A DNA stretch of 64,000 nucleotides from a candidate division FCPU426 bacterium (lineage in GTDB: Bacteria > Oederibacteriota > Muellerivitia > Muellerivitales > Muellerivitaceae). The stretch covers positions 342,750 through 406,749 of the forward strand of contig DAIDGV010000024.1 in NCBI GenBank assembly GCA_027452205.1, in the 5' to 3' direction. The notes below the pieces were generated by a model. That model saw only the letters and a program-made list of their open reading frames with translations, was not told where the DNA came from and did not search any database. Made by a program: the position numbers and the translations under genes. This document shows positions 16,122-24,678 of the stretch, piece after piece (positions within the stretch are counted from its first letter, which is position 1; each line of letters starts with the position of its first letter).

Positions 16122-19100
16122 TCACCAGCTCACGTTGAATTGATAGATGTCGAAGGCATAATGCTCCCCAAAGCCCAACCGGTAAGCCTCGGCCATCAAC
16201 AGATAGGAACCTTGGGTCAGGGTGATGGGGCCGCCTACCACTGGGATGCTGTAGGTGATCGGCGCCACGCCGGTAAGTTGATGAGAAACACTTGCATCAT
16301 AAACCCCGCTCACGCATCCGTTCGAAACCCCGTCTTGAACGAAATGCCATACGTAATCGCTGGTGGAGCAGTACTTCAGGTTATAGACCACGCTGACCGC
16401 CGATTCGGTGTAAAGATTGCTTTGCAGCACCGAGGTCGGCAGGCTGTTGTAACCCGGGTATTCCTCGGTATAAAAGTTGGGGAAGCTGCTCTCGCCCATG
16501 AACCGCCACCAGATATCGGTGACCGGTTCGCCCACGATGGTTTGCCCGGCCGGATTGGCCGTATAGGTCACCGCGCTGGAAATGGTGACCGCCACCGTCT
16601 GGCTTTTGCTGTATTCGGGGTACGCGTTGACCGGATAGATGCCGATCAGGGGGATCTGCGCGATATGACCCGTGCTCAGGGGATTCTCGACCTCTCCGCC
16701 GTCGTTGAAGGTCCGCAGGCCGTAGACCAGGCTGGTCTCCGCCAGGGCCGCGAAACCCACGTTGGCCGAGGGTGAGGTGCCGGTCTCGGTCACATAACCG
16801 ACCCGCTCTTTCCCATTTTCATCCCAGCGGGTCATCCGCACCACGCCGGAGCCGATATAGGCGCTGGAATCGCTGTCGTTATAGTAGATACGGGAACCGG
16901 CGGACGGGTTATCGGTTTCGGTGCTCGGGCAGTCCAATTGCGTTTGAATATAGGGATAGTTGTAGGGAGCCATGTTCCTTTCCAAACTCCCGCTGGTGCC
17001 GCCGAAATACCAAGGCCTTTGCACGCTCACAATGTAAGGCAGGGCGTAAGGATAGATGTTGTAGGTGGTGACCCCCAGGCTTTGTTCCGTGCCCGTCGCG
17101 TTAGAGCTGCCAAAAACATGGTTGAAGACCGCCCCGCCGCTGGTTTTTCCGTCGAAAAAGGATTGGCAGCCATATTGCCCGACGGTGTTGGTATAGGTCA
17201 GTCCGGCGAACCCGTCGTTCGATTGACCGGTCGTCGGCACCGGGATGGATTGCATCGTCTGCAGGAAGAAGTTCTCGGCGGTCACGGGTATGGAAGCCGC
17301 GGGCTTGATCGTCGGCAGGTTCCCATAACTGACCCAGGAATTGTAGGACGCGTCCGGATAGATCTCGCCCAGCCAGGAACGTTGGTACCAAGTCACCGAA
17401 TTGCTGGCGTTGCTCGTCACATTGGAAATGACCCAATGCCCCGTGATCGCCCCCGCGGATTTCGTGTCGCCGTTGATACTGTCATACCCATAGGTCTGCG
17501 CCGTACCGGATTTAATGAAGGGATAATTCAGGATCGAGACCCCATGATTGAAGGGATCGTGGTCGAACCCGATCTCGCCCCCCAGGCCGTAGTAATAGAA
17601 GCTGTAACCGTTGGTCGTGACCCAGATCGAGGTGGTGTTCATCAGCCCTTGCCGGATCAATTGGTAGAACCGCGGCATATCCACCTCGATATTGCCGCCG
17701 CCGTTGTTCCAATCCGCGTTGTTGCCCGAGGCGTTGAACCCCGCGTAGCCGTCGATGTTCATGCCGATGCTGCCCGAACTCGCCTGGCCGTTCTTGAACC
17801 ACCAGTTATAGGAATTGGGTTGGATGGTGACCGCCGCCCCCGCGATGGAGACCCCGCCCACTTTGCAGTCCAAATAGGGACAATCCCTTGGATCGCCCAG
17901 GAACTGGAACTGTTCCGTATAGGGGGGCATGAAAGCGTCCCCGCACCAGACGTAGGTGCGGGACAGGTTGCTCGGCAGGGAAATGGTCGCGTTACCGCCG
18001 CTCACGAAGTTCGAACAGGTCACCCCAAAGCCCAAGCGGGTCTCGATGGCGTGGATGCCGGATACCGTCGAGGGCGCCCCATAAAGCCCGCTATAGGTCG
18101 TCACCGCCGCGCCAAATACGGTGGTCACCGGCATGGTCAGGGTAATGATCCAGCGGGCGGTATTTTTGGGGAAACCCGGGCCGTAATGGATGCTCGTCAG
18201 GTCCGAATTGGTGAATTGATAGGCGGACGGCGAGTTATAGGCGGCTAAATAATTGGCGGCCGTCAGGGCACCCGGGGTCAGGTCCGGACTGCAGGGGATA
18301 TATTCGGCCCCATAAAGCATATCGGACGAATTAAGTCCACCGGCTTGGGGGCTCAAGGTGGGCGTTCCCGTCGGACTGATCGTGTCGGTGGGGGTAAAAG
18401 ATTCGGCCATGATAGCGGTATTCGTCATATTGGCTTCGGCCGTGGAAGTGCCCGCCTGGGTCGCGGTGCGGATGGCGGTTTGGGTTTCTTTCCATACGGT
18501 CGTCGCCGTGCCCGCCGCGGTCGCGGTGGAGACCGCGGTTTGGGTTTCATATTCCTGCTGGGTCGCGGTGGCGACCGCGGTTTCGGTGTTTTTCGCGTTC
18601 CTGGTTTGTGACCAGCTTTGCGCCGAGAATTGTCCCTGGAAATTCGCTTGTTGGGCCGGCGTGGGTTGTAGGGTTTGGGTCGGTCGTTGTGTTTCCAGCG
18701 CCAATTGGGCTTGTGCCTTGGCCTGTGCCCCGGCGGAGGACGACGCGGGGGTGTTGACGGCCGGCTGGCCATTGCCTTTTCCTAGTTGGGTTTGTTGTTG
18801 TTGGACCGCCTGGTTCGGTTGTTGCCCGGATTGGGCAAATTGTTGGGCGAACCCGGGCGATAAGCCCGCCACCACCTGCTGGCCGTTGCGCAGGGGCGTG
18901 TTGAAAAGGGTGATCAAACTTTGCTCGTTGCCGGGGCCGGTATATTGGAACCCGAAGCTCATGGGCCCGGGCGAGACCGCGTTCACGTCCCCCGGCACCG
19001 CGCCCAGGTAACCCGAGGGATAGGGCCCCGCGGGGGAGGCGTAAGCGTAATTCAAGCTGACATTATTGCCGATGATGGCCGTGACCGCCTGCACCGTTAC

Positions 19101-20615
19101 GCTGGCGTCGGGGAAGAAAAGACTGATGGCCGGCACCCGGGGATCGTTCGTCGGCGGGAATTGGCCGCCCGTGTCCTCGGTGTCGTAATAAGCGTAGACC
19201 CGCAGGCGGACCGTGACCGAGGAAGAGGACGTGGTGGCCCCGGGATAGTAAAGCAGTTCGGGATGGGTGACCACACGCACGTTGGTGTTACCGCCGGACA
19301 CGGTAATACCGCTGGTCGTCGTCCATTGGGCGATATTACAACTCACCGATTGGGCCTGCGGGTTCGAACTGCCCAGAAGACTGGTCAATTGATTGCCCGG
19401 GTCCTTGGCTGGGTCGGAGTAATTGCGGATGGGAGGCACCGGCAAGAGCTCGCCGTTCAAGTTGACGATGATGGAGTTCTCAAAGCTTTGCGGTTGGGAC
19501 AGCATCCCCTCCAGCAGCATGCGGTAGCTGATCTCGGTGATACCCGCGTTCTTGACGCTGGTTTGGTTCGCATAGGCCTGGGTAACCGCGCTGTATTCGG
19601 CTATTTCGTCCGGGTAGCGCATGGCGTTGTTGTATTGGTCCGCGATGGTGTAATTCACCCCGGATGACGCGTTGAATTGGGAACTATAGATCGGGTCCGA
19701 AGTACCGTCCAAAAGCACTTGACCCGCCATCTGGAGGCTGTTCTGGTCGTTGTCCGGGTCATAGTATTGCGCGTCGCAGTTGCAGGCGGCGGCGTCCTGC
19801 ATGGTATAACCCGGGTAGAAATAGGCCCAGTTGAAGGTGGTCGACTCCGCGGGATGGGCGGACGAGTTGGTATAAGGCTGGTAATAAGGATCACGCCCGT
19901 AGGAACTGCGGGTGATGAAATGGGGACGGATCACCAGGCCGGGAGTGCGGCTTTCCAGGTCGTAGACGGCTGTTTGCATGGCTTGGCTGAGGGTGGGCAG
20001 GACCGCCCACCAGGCCGGGATGGTGGTGACCTGCAGGATATAAAGGTCCATCACTTGGCTAGGTTGATAGGGCGTTGCCGAGGTTCTTAAGACCCCGCCC
20101 ACCGTCGCCAAAAGCGGACCCGGTTGGGGATTGGTTTCGTCGTAAGCGTTTCCCGGATAGAGGAAGACTTTCACCGTGACCTGACGGGCATAAATGTCAT
20201 TGGCGACACGGTTGACCTCCACCTGCCGCATATAACGCCAGATGCCTCCGGTCTTGATATTGCCGCTGAGCGCATTGGCCGCCGCCGCGTCGATGGAACC
20301 GGTCACCGTGGACGAGCCGTTGTCCACGTTGACATCGGTGGTCAAACAAAGGTCGTACTTGGAGTTGTTCGTGTAATTATCCAGGACCCCGACGCCCAAT
20401 TGCTGGTTGCCGTTCACCAGGGACCGCAGTTCCTCGTACATTTGGATGGCTTTTTGGGTGGCGAAGGTCTGGTCGGCGTTCTTGACCTCTTCTTTATTGA
20501 GCATTCGGTTGGAAAGGATGAGCGTGGTGGCCATGACCCCCAGCACGACCGTCGCCATGGCCACTTCGATGAGGGTGTAACCCTTTTGATCGAATCTTTT
20601 TCTAAGCCGGTACAT
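16122..20615 (-). CDS. Giant 1497-residue type IV prepilin-like protein
   Basis: Typical prepilin N-terminus: short basic leader, Gly cleavage site, YTLIEVAMATVVLGVMATTL with Glu at +5, then an amphipathic helix (NADQTFATQKAIQMYEELRS). Ordinary PilV/PilA proteins are 130-300 residues; this one is about five times longer. Residues about 585-760 are a low-complexity Gln/Ala/Thr linker with imperfect repeats (ETQTAVSTATAAGTATT, ETQTAIRTATQAGTSTAEA) and a TPT-type end. The flanking ~550 and ~740 residues are beta-rich, Tyr/Asn/Gly-rich and contain scattered Cys (for example SCNIAQW and DCPYLDCKVGG), as in adhesins. It lies 14 bases after the PilX-like gene and 4 before the PilW-like one. A tip adhesin is the likely role (inference). 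Confidence 0.85.
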   Translation of the reverse strand: MYRLRKRFDQKGYTLIEVAMATVVLGVMATTLILSNRMLNKEEVKNADQTFATQKAIQMYEELRSLVNGNQQLGVGVLDNYTNNSKYDLCLTTDVNVDNGSSTVTGSIDAAAANALSGNIKTGGIWRYMRQVEVNRVANDIYARQVTVKVFLYPGNAYDETNPQPGPLLATVGGVLRTSATPYQPSQVMDLYILQVTTIPAWWAVLPTLSQAMQTAVYDLESRTPGLVIRPHFITRSSYGRDPYYQPYTNSSAHPAESTTFNWAYFYPGYTMQDAAACNCDAQYYDPDNDQNSLQMAGQVLLDGTSDPIYSSQFNASSGVNYTIADQYNNAMRYPDEIAEYSAVTQAYANQTSVKNAGITEISYRMLLEGMLSQPQSFENSIIVNLNGELLPVPPIRNYSDPAKDPGNQLTSLLGSSNPQAQSVSCNIAQWTTTSGITVSGGNTNVRVVTHPELLYYPGATTSSSSVTVRLRVYAYYDTEDTGGQFPPTNDPRVPAISLFFPDASVTVQAVTAIIGNNVSLNYAYASPAGPYPSGYLGAVPGDVNAVSPGPMSFGFQYTGPGNEQSLITLFNTPLRNGQQVVAGLSPGFAQQFAQSGQQPNQAVQQQQTQLGKGNGQPAVNTPASSSAGAQAKAQAQLALETQRPTQTLQPTPAQQANFQGQFSAQSWSQTRNAKNTETAVATATQQEYETQTAVSTATAAGTATTVWKETQTAIRTATQAGTSTAEANMTNTAIMAESFTPTDTISPTGTPTLSPQAGGLNSSDMLYGAEYIPCSPDLTPGALTAANYLAAYNSPSAYQFTNSDLTSIHYGPGFPKNTARWIITLTMPVTTVFGAAVTTYSGLYGAPSTVSGIHAIETRLGFGVTCSNFVSGGNATISLPSNLSRTYVWCGDAFMPPYTEQFQFLGDPRDCPYLDCKVGGVSIAGAAVTIQPNSYNWWFKNGQASSGSIGMNIDGYAGFNASGNNADWNNGGGNIEVDMPRFYQLIRQGLMNTTSIWVTTNGYSFYYYGLGGEIGFDHDPFNHGVSILNYPFIKSGTAQTYGYDSINGDTKSAGAITGHWVISNVTSNASNSVTWYQRSWLGEIYPDASYNSWVSYGNLPTIKPAASIPVTAENFFLQTMQSIPVPTTGQSNDGFAGLTYTNTVGQYGCQSFFDGKTSGGAVFNHVFGSSNATGTEQSLGVTTYNIYPYALPYIVSVQRPWYFGGTSGSLERNMAPYNYPYIQTQLDCPSTETDNPSAGSRIYYNDSDSSAYIGSGVVRMTRWDENGKERVGYVTETGTSPSANVGFAALAETSLVYGLRTFNDGGEVENPLSTGHIAQIPLIGIYPVNAYPEYSKSQTVAVTISSAVTYTANPAGQTIVGEPVTDIWWRFMGESSFPNFYTEEYPGYNSLPTSVLQSNLYTESAVSVVYNLKYCSTSDYVWHFVQDGVSNGCVSGVYDASVSHQLTGVAPITYSIPVVGGPITLTQGSYLLMAEAYRLGFGEHYAFDIYQFNVSW

Positions 20616-20629
20616 AGGTCCTCCTTTCG

Positions 20630-22201
20630 TCAGATACCCGGAAAGGCCAGCAACACCCTTCGGGCGCTGATGTCCTCACGGTATTGGGCCACATACTTCA
20701 AGGCCTCGGTGACCACATGGGGATTGGCGTTCAGGATGCCATCCTGACCGGCGGACCCCGCGATGTCCACCGCGCCGCCGGTGCCGTTGTAACTGGTGGA
20801 ATTACCCATGATGACCACCCCGTCGATATCCGCTCCATTCATGATGGTCAAGTTTCCGGTCACAAAAACGATGCCGGCGAAATAACAGTTGGTCGAAGGA
20901 GAAGCTCCATTCAAGGTCAGGTTGCCGTTCACGATCAGGATACCCGAACCGTTCAGGTTCTGGTATGCCGTGACCGGATTATTGCCGGTGAAGGAAATAC
21001 TGCCGTTGTAATAGGAAAGCTGGTTGGTGCCGATGGTGATGGTGGCCGAGGCGGACCCCACGTTGTCCGCGATGAACTGGATGTCCTTGATGGACATGCC
21101 GAAGATACTGGAATCGCTGAGCACCGAGCTGGTGGCGTTGATGACCGTACTGCCCCCGAAGAAGTTGGTCGAGCCCGCGCCGTTGGGCAGCGTGGCCGAG
21201 GCGGAAGTGCCCGTGACCGCGCAAAGGGCGTAAGCCCCGCTTTGTTTGCCGTTCAAATAGCTGTAACCGTTCTGGTAAACGCTGACGGCCCGGGTAACAT
21301 AGATGGCCGCGTCGCCCGCCGCGCTGACCGGCAGGTTACAGGTGAGCTTGCGCAGTTCGGTATAGGCCTTGGCCGTGGCCAGGACCTTGTTGGGATAAAC
21401 GTTGTAGGGGACAAGCCATGCCCCATATTGGTCCATCTGGTAATCCATGCGCTTGTAGATATAGCCGGTGGAATTGATGGCCCAAACCAGCCCGTCCCCG
21501 TTCACATAACCGCCTTCCCGGTCACCCGTAATGTCGTGACAGGCGCTGGAACTGGGCGTATAGGTCGGCCCGGTGGGGGGAACGGGATCGACCTGCTCGC
21601 CCACTTCATAACGGGCGAAGTAAACCGCGGTGGTCTGCCCCGCCGCGGGAATGGTGTTGGAGGAGGCATCCACCGGATATTCGTTGGCGATACCGTAAAA
21701 ACAGCTGGTGACCCCGTTGGCGATATTAAGGGTGGTCGATTCGGAAGTATCCGAATAGGCGGGATTGGAGCCGTTGTAAGAGGGCGCAAAAGGTTGATCG
21801 ATATAGGTGTAATAGATCGGGGTCGGGGTGGGAGAAAGGTTGTAGCTGGAAATACCCCAGGTCGGGGTCGATCCCACGGAGACGTTATTGGCGTAAGCGG
21901 TCAACACCTTGTTCTGGCGGACATACCAGCCCAGGGCGTCTTCCAACCCGGCCTTGGCGGAATTCTCCGCGCCGGCCACGTTCAATTGGGCGGCGTTGGT
22001 GTTCTGCCGGACACTGGTCAGGAGGGTCATCGCCACGGGAATCAGGACCGACATGACCAATAACATGATGAAGGCCATCGCGATGAGGGAGCCCTTGGGG
22101 GAACGCAGGTTCGGGATATAGAAAAAATAAGGCCTTTGCCGGGGATCCAATCCCAAGCGCCTTACCGCCCGCTTAATATAAGAAGATGAATTGAAATTCA
22201 T
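20630..22201 (-). CDS. PilX-like pilus assembly protein
   Basis: 523 residues. A 37-residue cytoplasmic leader ends in SPKGSLIAMAFIMLLVMSVLI, matching the PilX N-terminal pattern with a KGS cleavage-like site and a hydrophobic helix without the +5 Glu. The amphipathic helix NVAGAENSAKAGLEDALGWY follows. The C-terminal third has repetitive beta turns (GNLTLNGASP, GNLTIMNGADIDGVVIMG) suggesting a parallel beta-helix. AGGAG nine bases upstream supports the start. It is the first gene of the pilin run (PilX-like, giant pilin, PilW-like, phhB). It may be processed by prepilin peptidase, but the leader is unusually long. Confidence 0.82.
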   Translation of the reverse strand: MNFNSSSYIKRAVRRLGLDPRQRPYFFYIPNLRSPKGSLIAMAFIMLLVMSVLIPVAMTLLTSVRQNTNAAQLNVAGAENSAKAGLEDALGWYVRQNKVLTAYANNVSVGSTPTWGISSYNLSPTPTPIYYTYIDQPFAPSYNGSNPAYSDTSESTTLNIANGVTSCFYGIANEYPVDASSNTIPAAGQTTAVYFARYEVGEQVDPVPPTGPTYTPSSSACHDITGDREGGYVNGDGLVWAINSTGYIYKRMDYQMDQYGAWLVPYNVYPNKVLATAKAYTELRKLTCNLPVSAAGDAAIYVTRAVSVYQNGYSYLNGKQSGAYALCAVTGTSASATLPNGAGSTNFFGGSTVINATSSVLSDSSIFGMSIKDIQFIADNVGSASATITIGTNQLSYYNGSISFTGNNPVTAYQNLNGSGILIVNGNLTLNGASPSTNCYFAGIVFVTGNLTIMNGADIDGVVIMGNSTSYNGTGGAVDIAGSAGQDGILNANPHVVTEALKYVAQYREDISARRVLLAFPGI

Positions 22202-22413
22202 GCTTCGCCGCTCCTGGTCAATGTAGGAAATAAGTCGAAATAAGAGTTTGAGAACAATGGAGCGGCAACCCCAGGTTGCAAGGTGAAATCTTCCGTCAAA
22301 AAAACGTTGTATTTACCTGAGTTAATTATCCCGCCATTGCGGGGATTAGTCAATTAAACCGCCCGGCCGGGAAGCCGGAAGTGGGCCTTTTTTAAGCTAT
22401 GAAAACGAACACC
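22202..22413. other. Leader/promoter region of the pilin operon
   Basis: 212 bases without a gene. On the minus strand I see a GCAACC/GGTTGC hairpin (about 22264-22280), a CCCGC/GCGGG hairpin (about 22331-22344) and, beyond xthA, a CCGGC/GCCGG stem followed by T residues on the plus strand. I compared it with the GEMM cyclic-di-GMP riboswitch pattern and do not find the conserved core. Confidence 0.4.
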
Positions 22414-23259
22414 CTACCGGCTAAATTCGCCGATGAGAAAAGTATGGTCCGAGGGTTTTTCGAGGCCCCGGGGCTTGGTGTCGATCCAAATTTTTTGGAG
22501 CCGGGACACCATTGGTGGTGTACCCATCAAAAAGTCGATCCGCCAGCCTAAGTTCTTCTCAAAAACCTGGGGTTGGCGCATGTCCCAGAAGGTGTAGTGC
22601 CCGGGACCTTTTTCTTTTTCCCGGAACAGGTCCGTCCACTTTCCCTTCATGGTGGCGGCCAAAGCTTCCCGCGCGTCGATGTGAAAACAAGGATGGTCCT
22701 TGTTGCCCTTGGGATTGTTCAAGTCGATCTCGGTCGGCGCCACGTTCAGGTCGCCCATCCAAATGGCCGCGCTGGCGGCGGGCACGTTCTTGTCGAAATA
22801 TTTTTTGAGGTCCGCGAAGAACTTCAGTTTGTATTTGTACTTGTCCGAATCGATAGCATAGCCCTGGGGAATGTAAGTGTTGATCAGCTTCACGCCGTCA
22901 TATTCGCTCACCATCAGCCGGGCTTGTTCCTCCATTTCTTTGGGGTACAACCGCTTGTCCAAGAGGGTCATGGGTTTTTTCGAGATGAAGGCCACGCCGT
23001 TATAGCTTTTCTGCCCGTGGAAAATGACGTTCCAACCCGCCGCCTGGATGACATCCTTCGGGAACTCATGGTCCTGCACTTTGGTCTCTTGGACGGCCAG
23101 CACATCCGGTTGTTCCTTCTTGAGCCAATCCAGCAGGATGGGCATGCGGGCGCGGATGGAGTTCGCGTTGAAAGTGGCGATCTTCAGGTTACCGGAAGCT
23201 TTGACCGGCTTGGCGGCCTTGGCGGGAGCCGCTGTTTTTTTCGGGGCAGCTTTGGGCAT
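22414..23259 (-). CDS. xthA: Exodeoxyribonuclease III / AP endonuclease (XthA family)
   Basis: 281 residues. Base-excision repair enzyme cutting at abasic sites and degrading 3' ends. Exonuclease-endonuclease-phosphatase motifs are present: FNANSIRARMP, AVQETKVQD (metal Glu), MGDLNVAPTEIDL (Asp/Asn), WRIDFLMG and the final catalytic His in SDHTFLIGEF. The first ~24 residues are an Ala/Lys/Pro-rich extension (PKKTAAPAKAAKPVK) not found in E. coli XthA, perhaps DNA-binding. GGAGG precedes the ATG well, so the extension is translated. It lies downstream of the Dabb gene with a 42-base AT-rich repeat between them. Confidence 0.95.
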   Translation of the reverse strand: MPKAAPKKTAAPAKAAKPVKASGNLKIATFNANSIRARMPILLDWLKKEQPDVLAVQETKVQDHEFPKDVIQAAGWNVIFHGQKSYNGVAFISKKPMTLLDKRLYPKEMEEQARLMVSEYDGVKLINTYIPQGYAIDSDKYKYKLKFFADLKKYFDKNVPAASAAIWMGDLNVAPTEIDLNNPKGNKDHPCFHIDAREALAATMKGKWTDLFREKEKGPGHYTFWDMRQPQVFEKNLGWRIDFLMGTPPMVSRLQKIWIDTKPRGLEKPSDHTFLIGEFSR

Positions 23260-23301
23260 GACAACCTCCTCAAATAATTATGAATTCAAAATTTTTAATT
23301 C
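23260..23301. repeat. AT-rich palindromic spacer, member of the AATTCATAATT family
   Basis: ATAATTATGAATTCAAAAT followed by TTTTAATTCTTAATT separates the Dabb and xthA genes. It resembles the AT-rich segments at 6391-6490 and 8075-8124. Confidence 0.5.
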
Positions 23302-23607
23302 TTAATTGACGACATAGTCAGAGACCCGGCGTTCGGCGATGACCGTCTTGGCGTAAGCGATGACCTTCAAGTGTTCCGGATGTTCTTGGTAGGCCTTCAA
23401 AGCCGCGGCGTCCTTGAAAGAAGAATAAAGCGAGATGTCCGAGACCGTATCCCCTTCCTCAAAGGGCAGACCTACTTCCAGTTCCAGGATCTCCGGGATA
23501 TGGGCCGGTAAAGCCTCGAGCATTTGTTTGAACTTAAGGGCGCTTTCTCGACGGGTACGGCCTTCCACACCCTCTTTCATTTTCCACAGCACGATGTGTT
23601 TGAGCAT
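23302..23607 (-). CDS. Dabb (stress-responsive alpha/beta barrel) domain protein
   Basis: 101 residues, the normal length for a single Dabb domain of the ferredoxin-like dimeric barrel type. It begins with the family signature MLKHIVLWKMKEGV. The central ELEVGLPFEEGDTVSDISLYSSF and the terminal YQEHPEHLKVIAYAKTVI with conserved HPEH are diagnostic. The role is uncertain; relatives bind or degrade small aromatic compounds or respond to stress. GAGG upstream of the ATG at 23605-23607 is better than the earlier in-frame start. Probably co-transcribed with xthA. Confidence 0.88.
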   Translation of the reverse strand: MLKHIVLWKMKEGVEGRTRRESALKFKQMLEALPAHIPEILELEVGLPFEEGDTVSDISLYSSFKDAAALKAYQEHPEHLKVIAYAKTVIAERRVSDYVVN

Positions 23608-23787
23608 GGGAACCTCGGCGGAGGATGACAACGGTGTTTATTATCAAGAGCCTCGAACGCATATCAATACATATAACAGGGTTTTGACAGGCCCTTTGGG
23701 CGTTTTTGCTTTAATCCGCCCCCAAAAACCGTTAAGTTAATCCCCGCGCAGGCTTATTCAAAGTCGCAGCCAAATGGAGGCAGCACG

Positions 23788-24603
23788 ATGGGATTATTGT
23801 CCGGTAAAAAAGCTTTCATCTTCGGGGTCGCCAATGATATGTCGATCGCTTGGGGTATCGCCAAAGCGCTCCATGCCGAAGGGGCCGAACTGGGGTTCAA
23901 CTATCTGGGAGAAGCCTTGGAAAAGCGCGTTCGCCCCTTGGCCGAATCGGTCAATGCCTCGCTCATCCTTCCTTGCGACGTGTCGAAAGATAATGAGATC
24001 GAAGCCCTCTATAAAGAGGTCGAGAAGAAGTGGGGTAAGTTCGACATCCTCATCCACTGTATCGCTTTTGCCAACCGGGACGACCTGAAGGGCAATTTCG
24101 TCAACACCAGCCGCGCGGGTTTCGCGCTGACCCTGGATATTTCGGCTTATAGCCTGATCGCCATCACGAAGCCGGCCGTTCCCCTTTTGAACCCCGGCGC
24201 CAGCATCATCGCCCTGACCTATTACGGTTCGGTCAAGGTCATCCCCAACTACAACGTCATGGGCGTGGCCAAAGCGGCTTTGGAGGCCACTGTGCGCTAT
24301 CTGGCCTATGACCTGGGCCCGAAGGATATCCGCGTGAACGCCATCTCGGCGGGCGCCATCAAGACCCTGGCCTCTTCCGCCGTGGGCGGCATCAAGAGCA
24401 TGCTGAAGGCCTCGGAAGACTTGACCCCCTTGAAGCGCAACGTGGACCAGGACGAGGTGGGCAAGACCGCCGCTTACCTGGCCAGCAACTGGGCCTCGGG
24501 CGTGACCGGCGAAGTTCTGTATGTGGATGCCGGCGCCAACATCGTGGGCATGAACCTGGATATCAAGAAACCGGAAGACGCCCCCCCTGCCGCCAAGGCT
24601 TAA
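23788..24603 (+). CDS. fabI: Enoyl-[acyl-carrier-protein] reductase (NADH)
   Basis: 271 residues; final reduction step of each fatty-acid elongation cycle (cytosol). FabI-type SDR signatures are present: the N-terminal GKKAFIFGVANDMSIAWGIA with the long nucleotide loop, HCIAFANRDDLKGNF, and the active-site Tyr-x6-Lys region YNVMGVAKAALEATVRYLA. The end of the protein (VTGEVLYVDAGANIVGMN) is typical. GGAGG lies upstream of the ATG. It is monocistronic, with a strong terminator after it. This is the classical target of triclosan-type inhibitors. The C-terminus carries a short Ala/Pro/Lys extension. Confidence 0.97.
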   Translation: MGLLSGKKAFIFGVANDMSIAWGIAKALHAEGAELGFNYLGEALEKRVRPLAESVNASLILPCDVSKDNEIEALYKEVEKKWGKFDILIHCIAFANRDDLKGNFVNTSRAGFALTLDISAYSLIAITKPAVPLLNPGASIIALTYYGSVKVIPNYNVMGVAKAALEATVRYLAYDLGPKDIRVNAISAGAIKTLASSAVGGIKSMLKASEDLTPLKRNVDQDEVGKTAAYLASNWASGVTGEVLYVDAGANIVGMNLDIKKPEDAPPAAKA

Positions 24604-24613
24604 GTTTCAAAAC

Positions 24614-24650
24614 AAAAGCCCCGCCGGGATTTCCGGCGGGGCTTTTTTAT
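24614..24650 (+). terminator. Terminator of fabI
   Basis: GCCCCGCCGG/CCGGCGGGGC stem with GATTT loop followed by six T. An A-run on the other side makes it potentially bidirectional. Confidence 0.95.
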
Positions 24651-24678
24651 TTCTAAGGCAAACATCGCGGCAAAATCG

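Noticed and set aside
22202-22413. Possible GEMM cyclic-di-GMP riboswitch before the pilin operon
   Set aside because: Tempting by context, but the conserved CACGCA, AAACC and GGACGCAAAG elements are missing.
23684-23715. TTGACA and TTTAAT upstream of fabI as a sigma-70 promoter
   Set aside because: The boxes are 20 bases apart, too far for a normal promoter; a real promoter may be near but I cannot place it.
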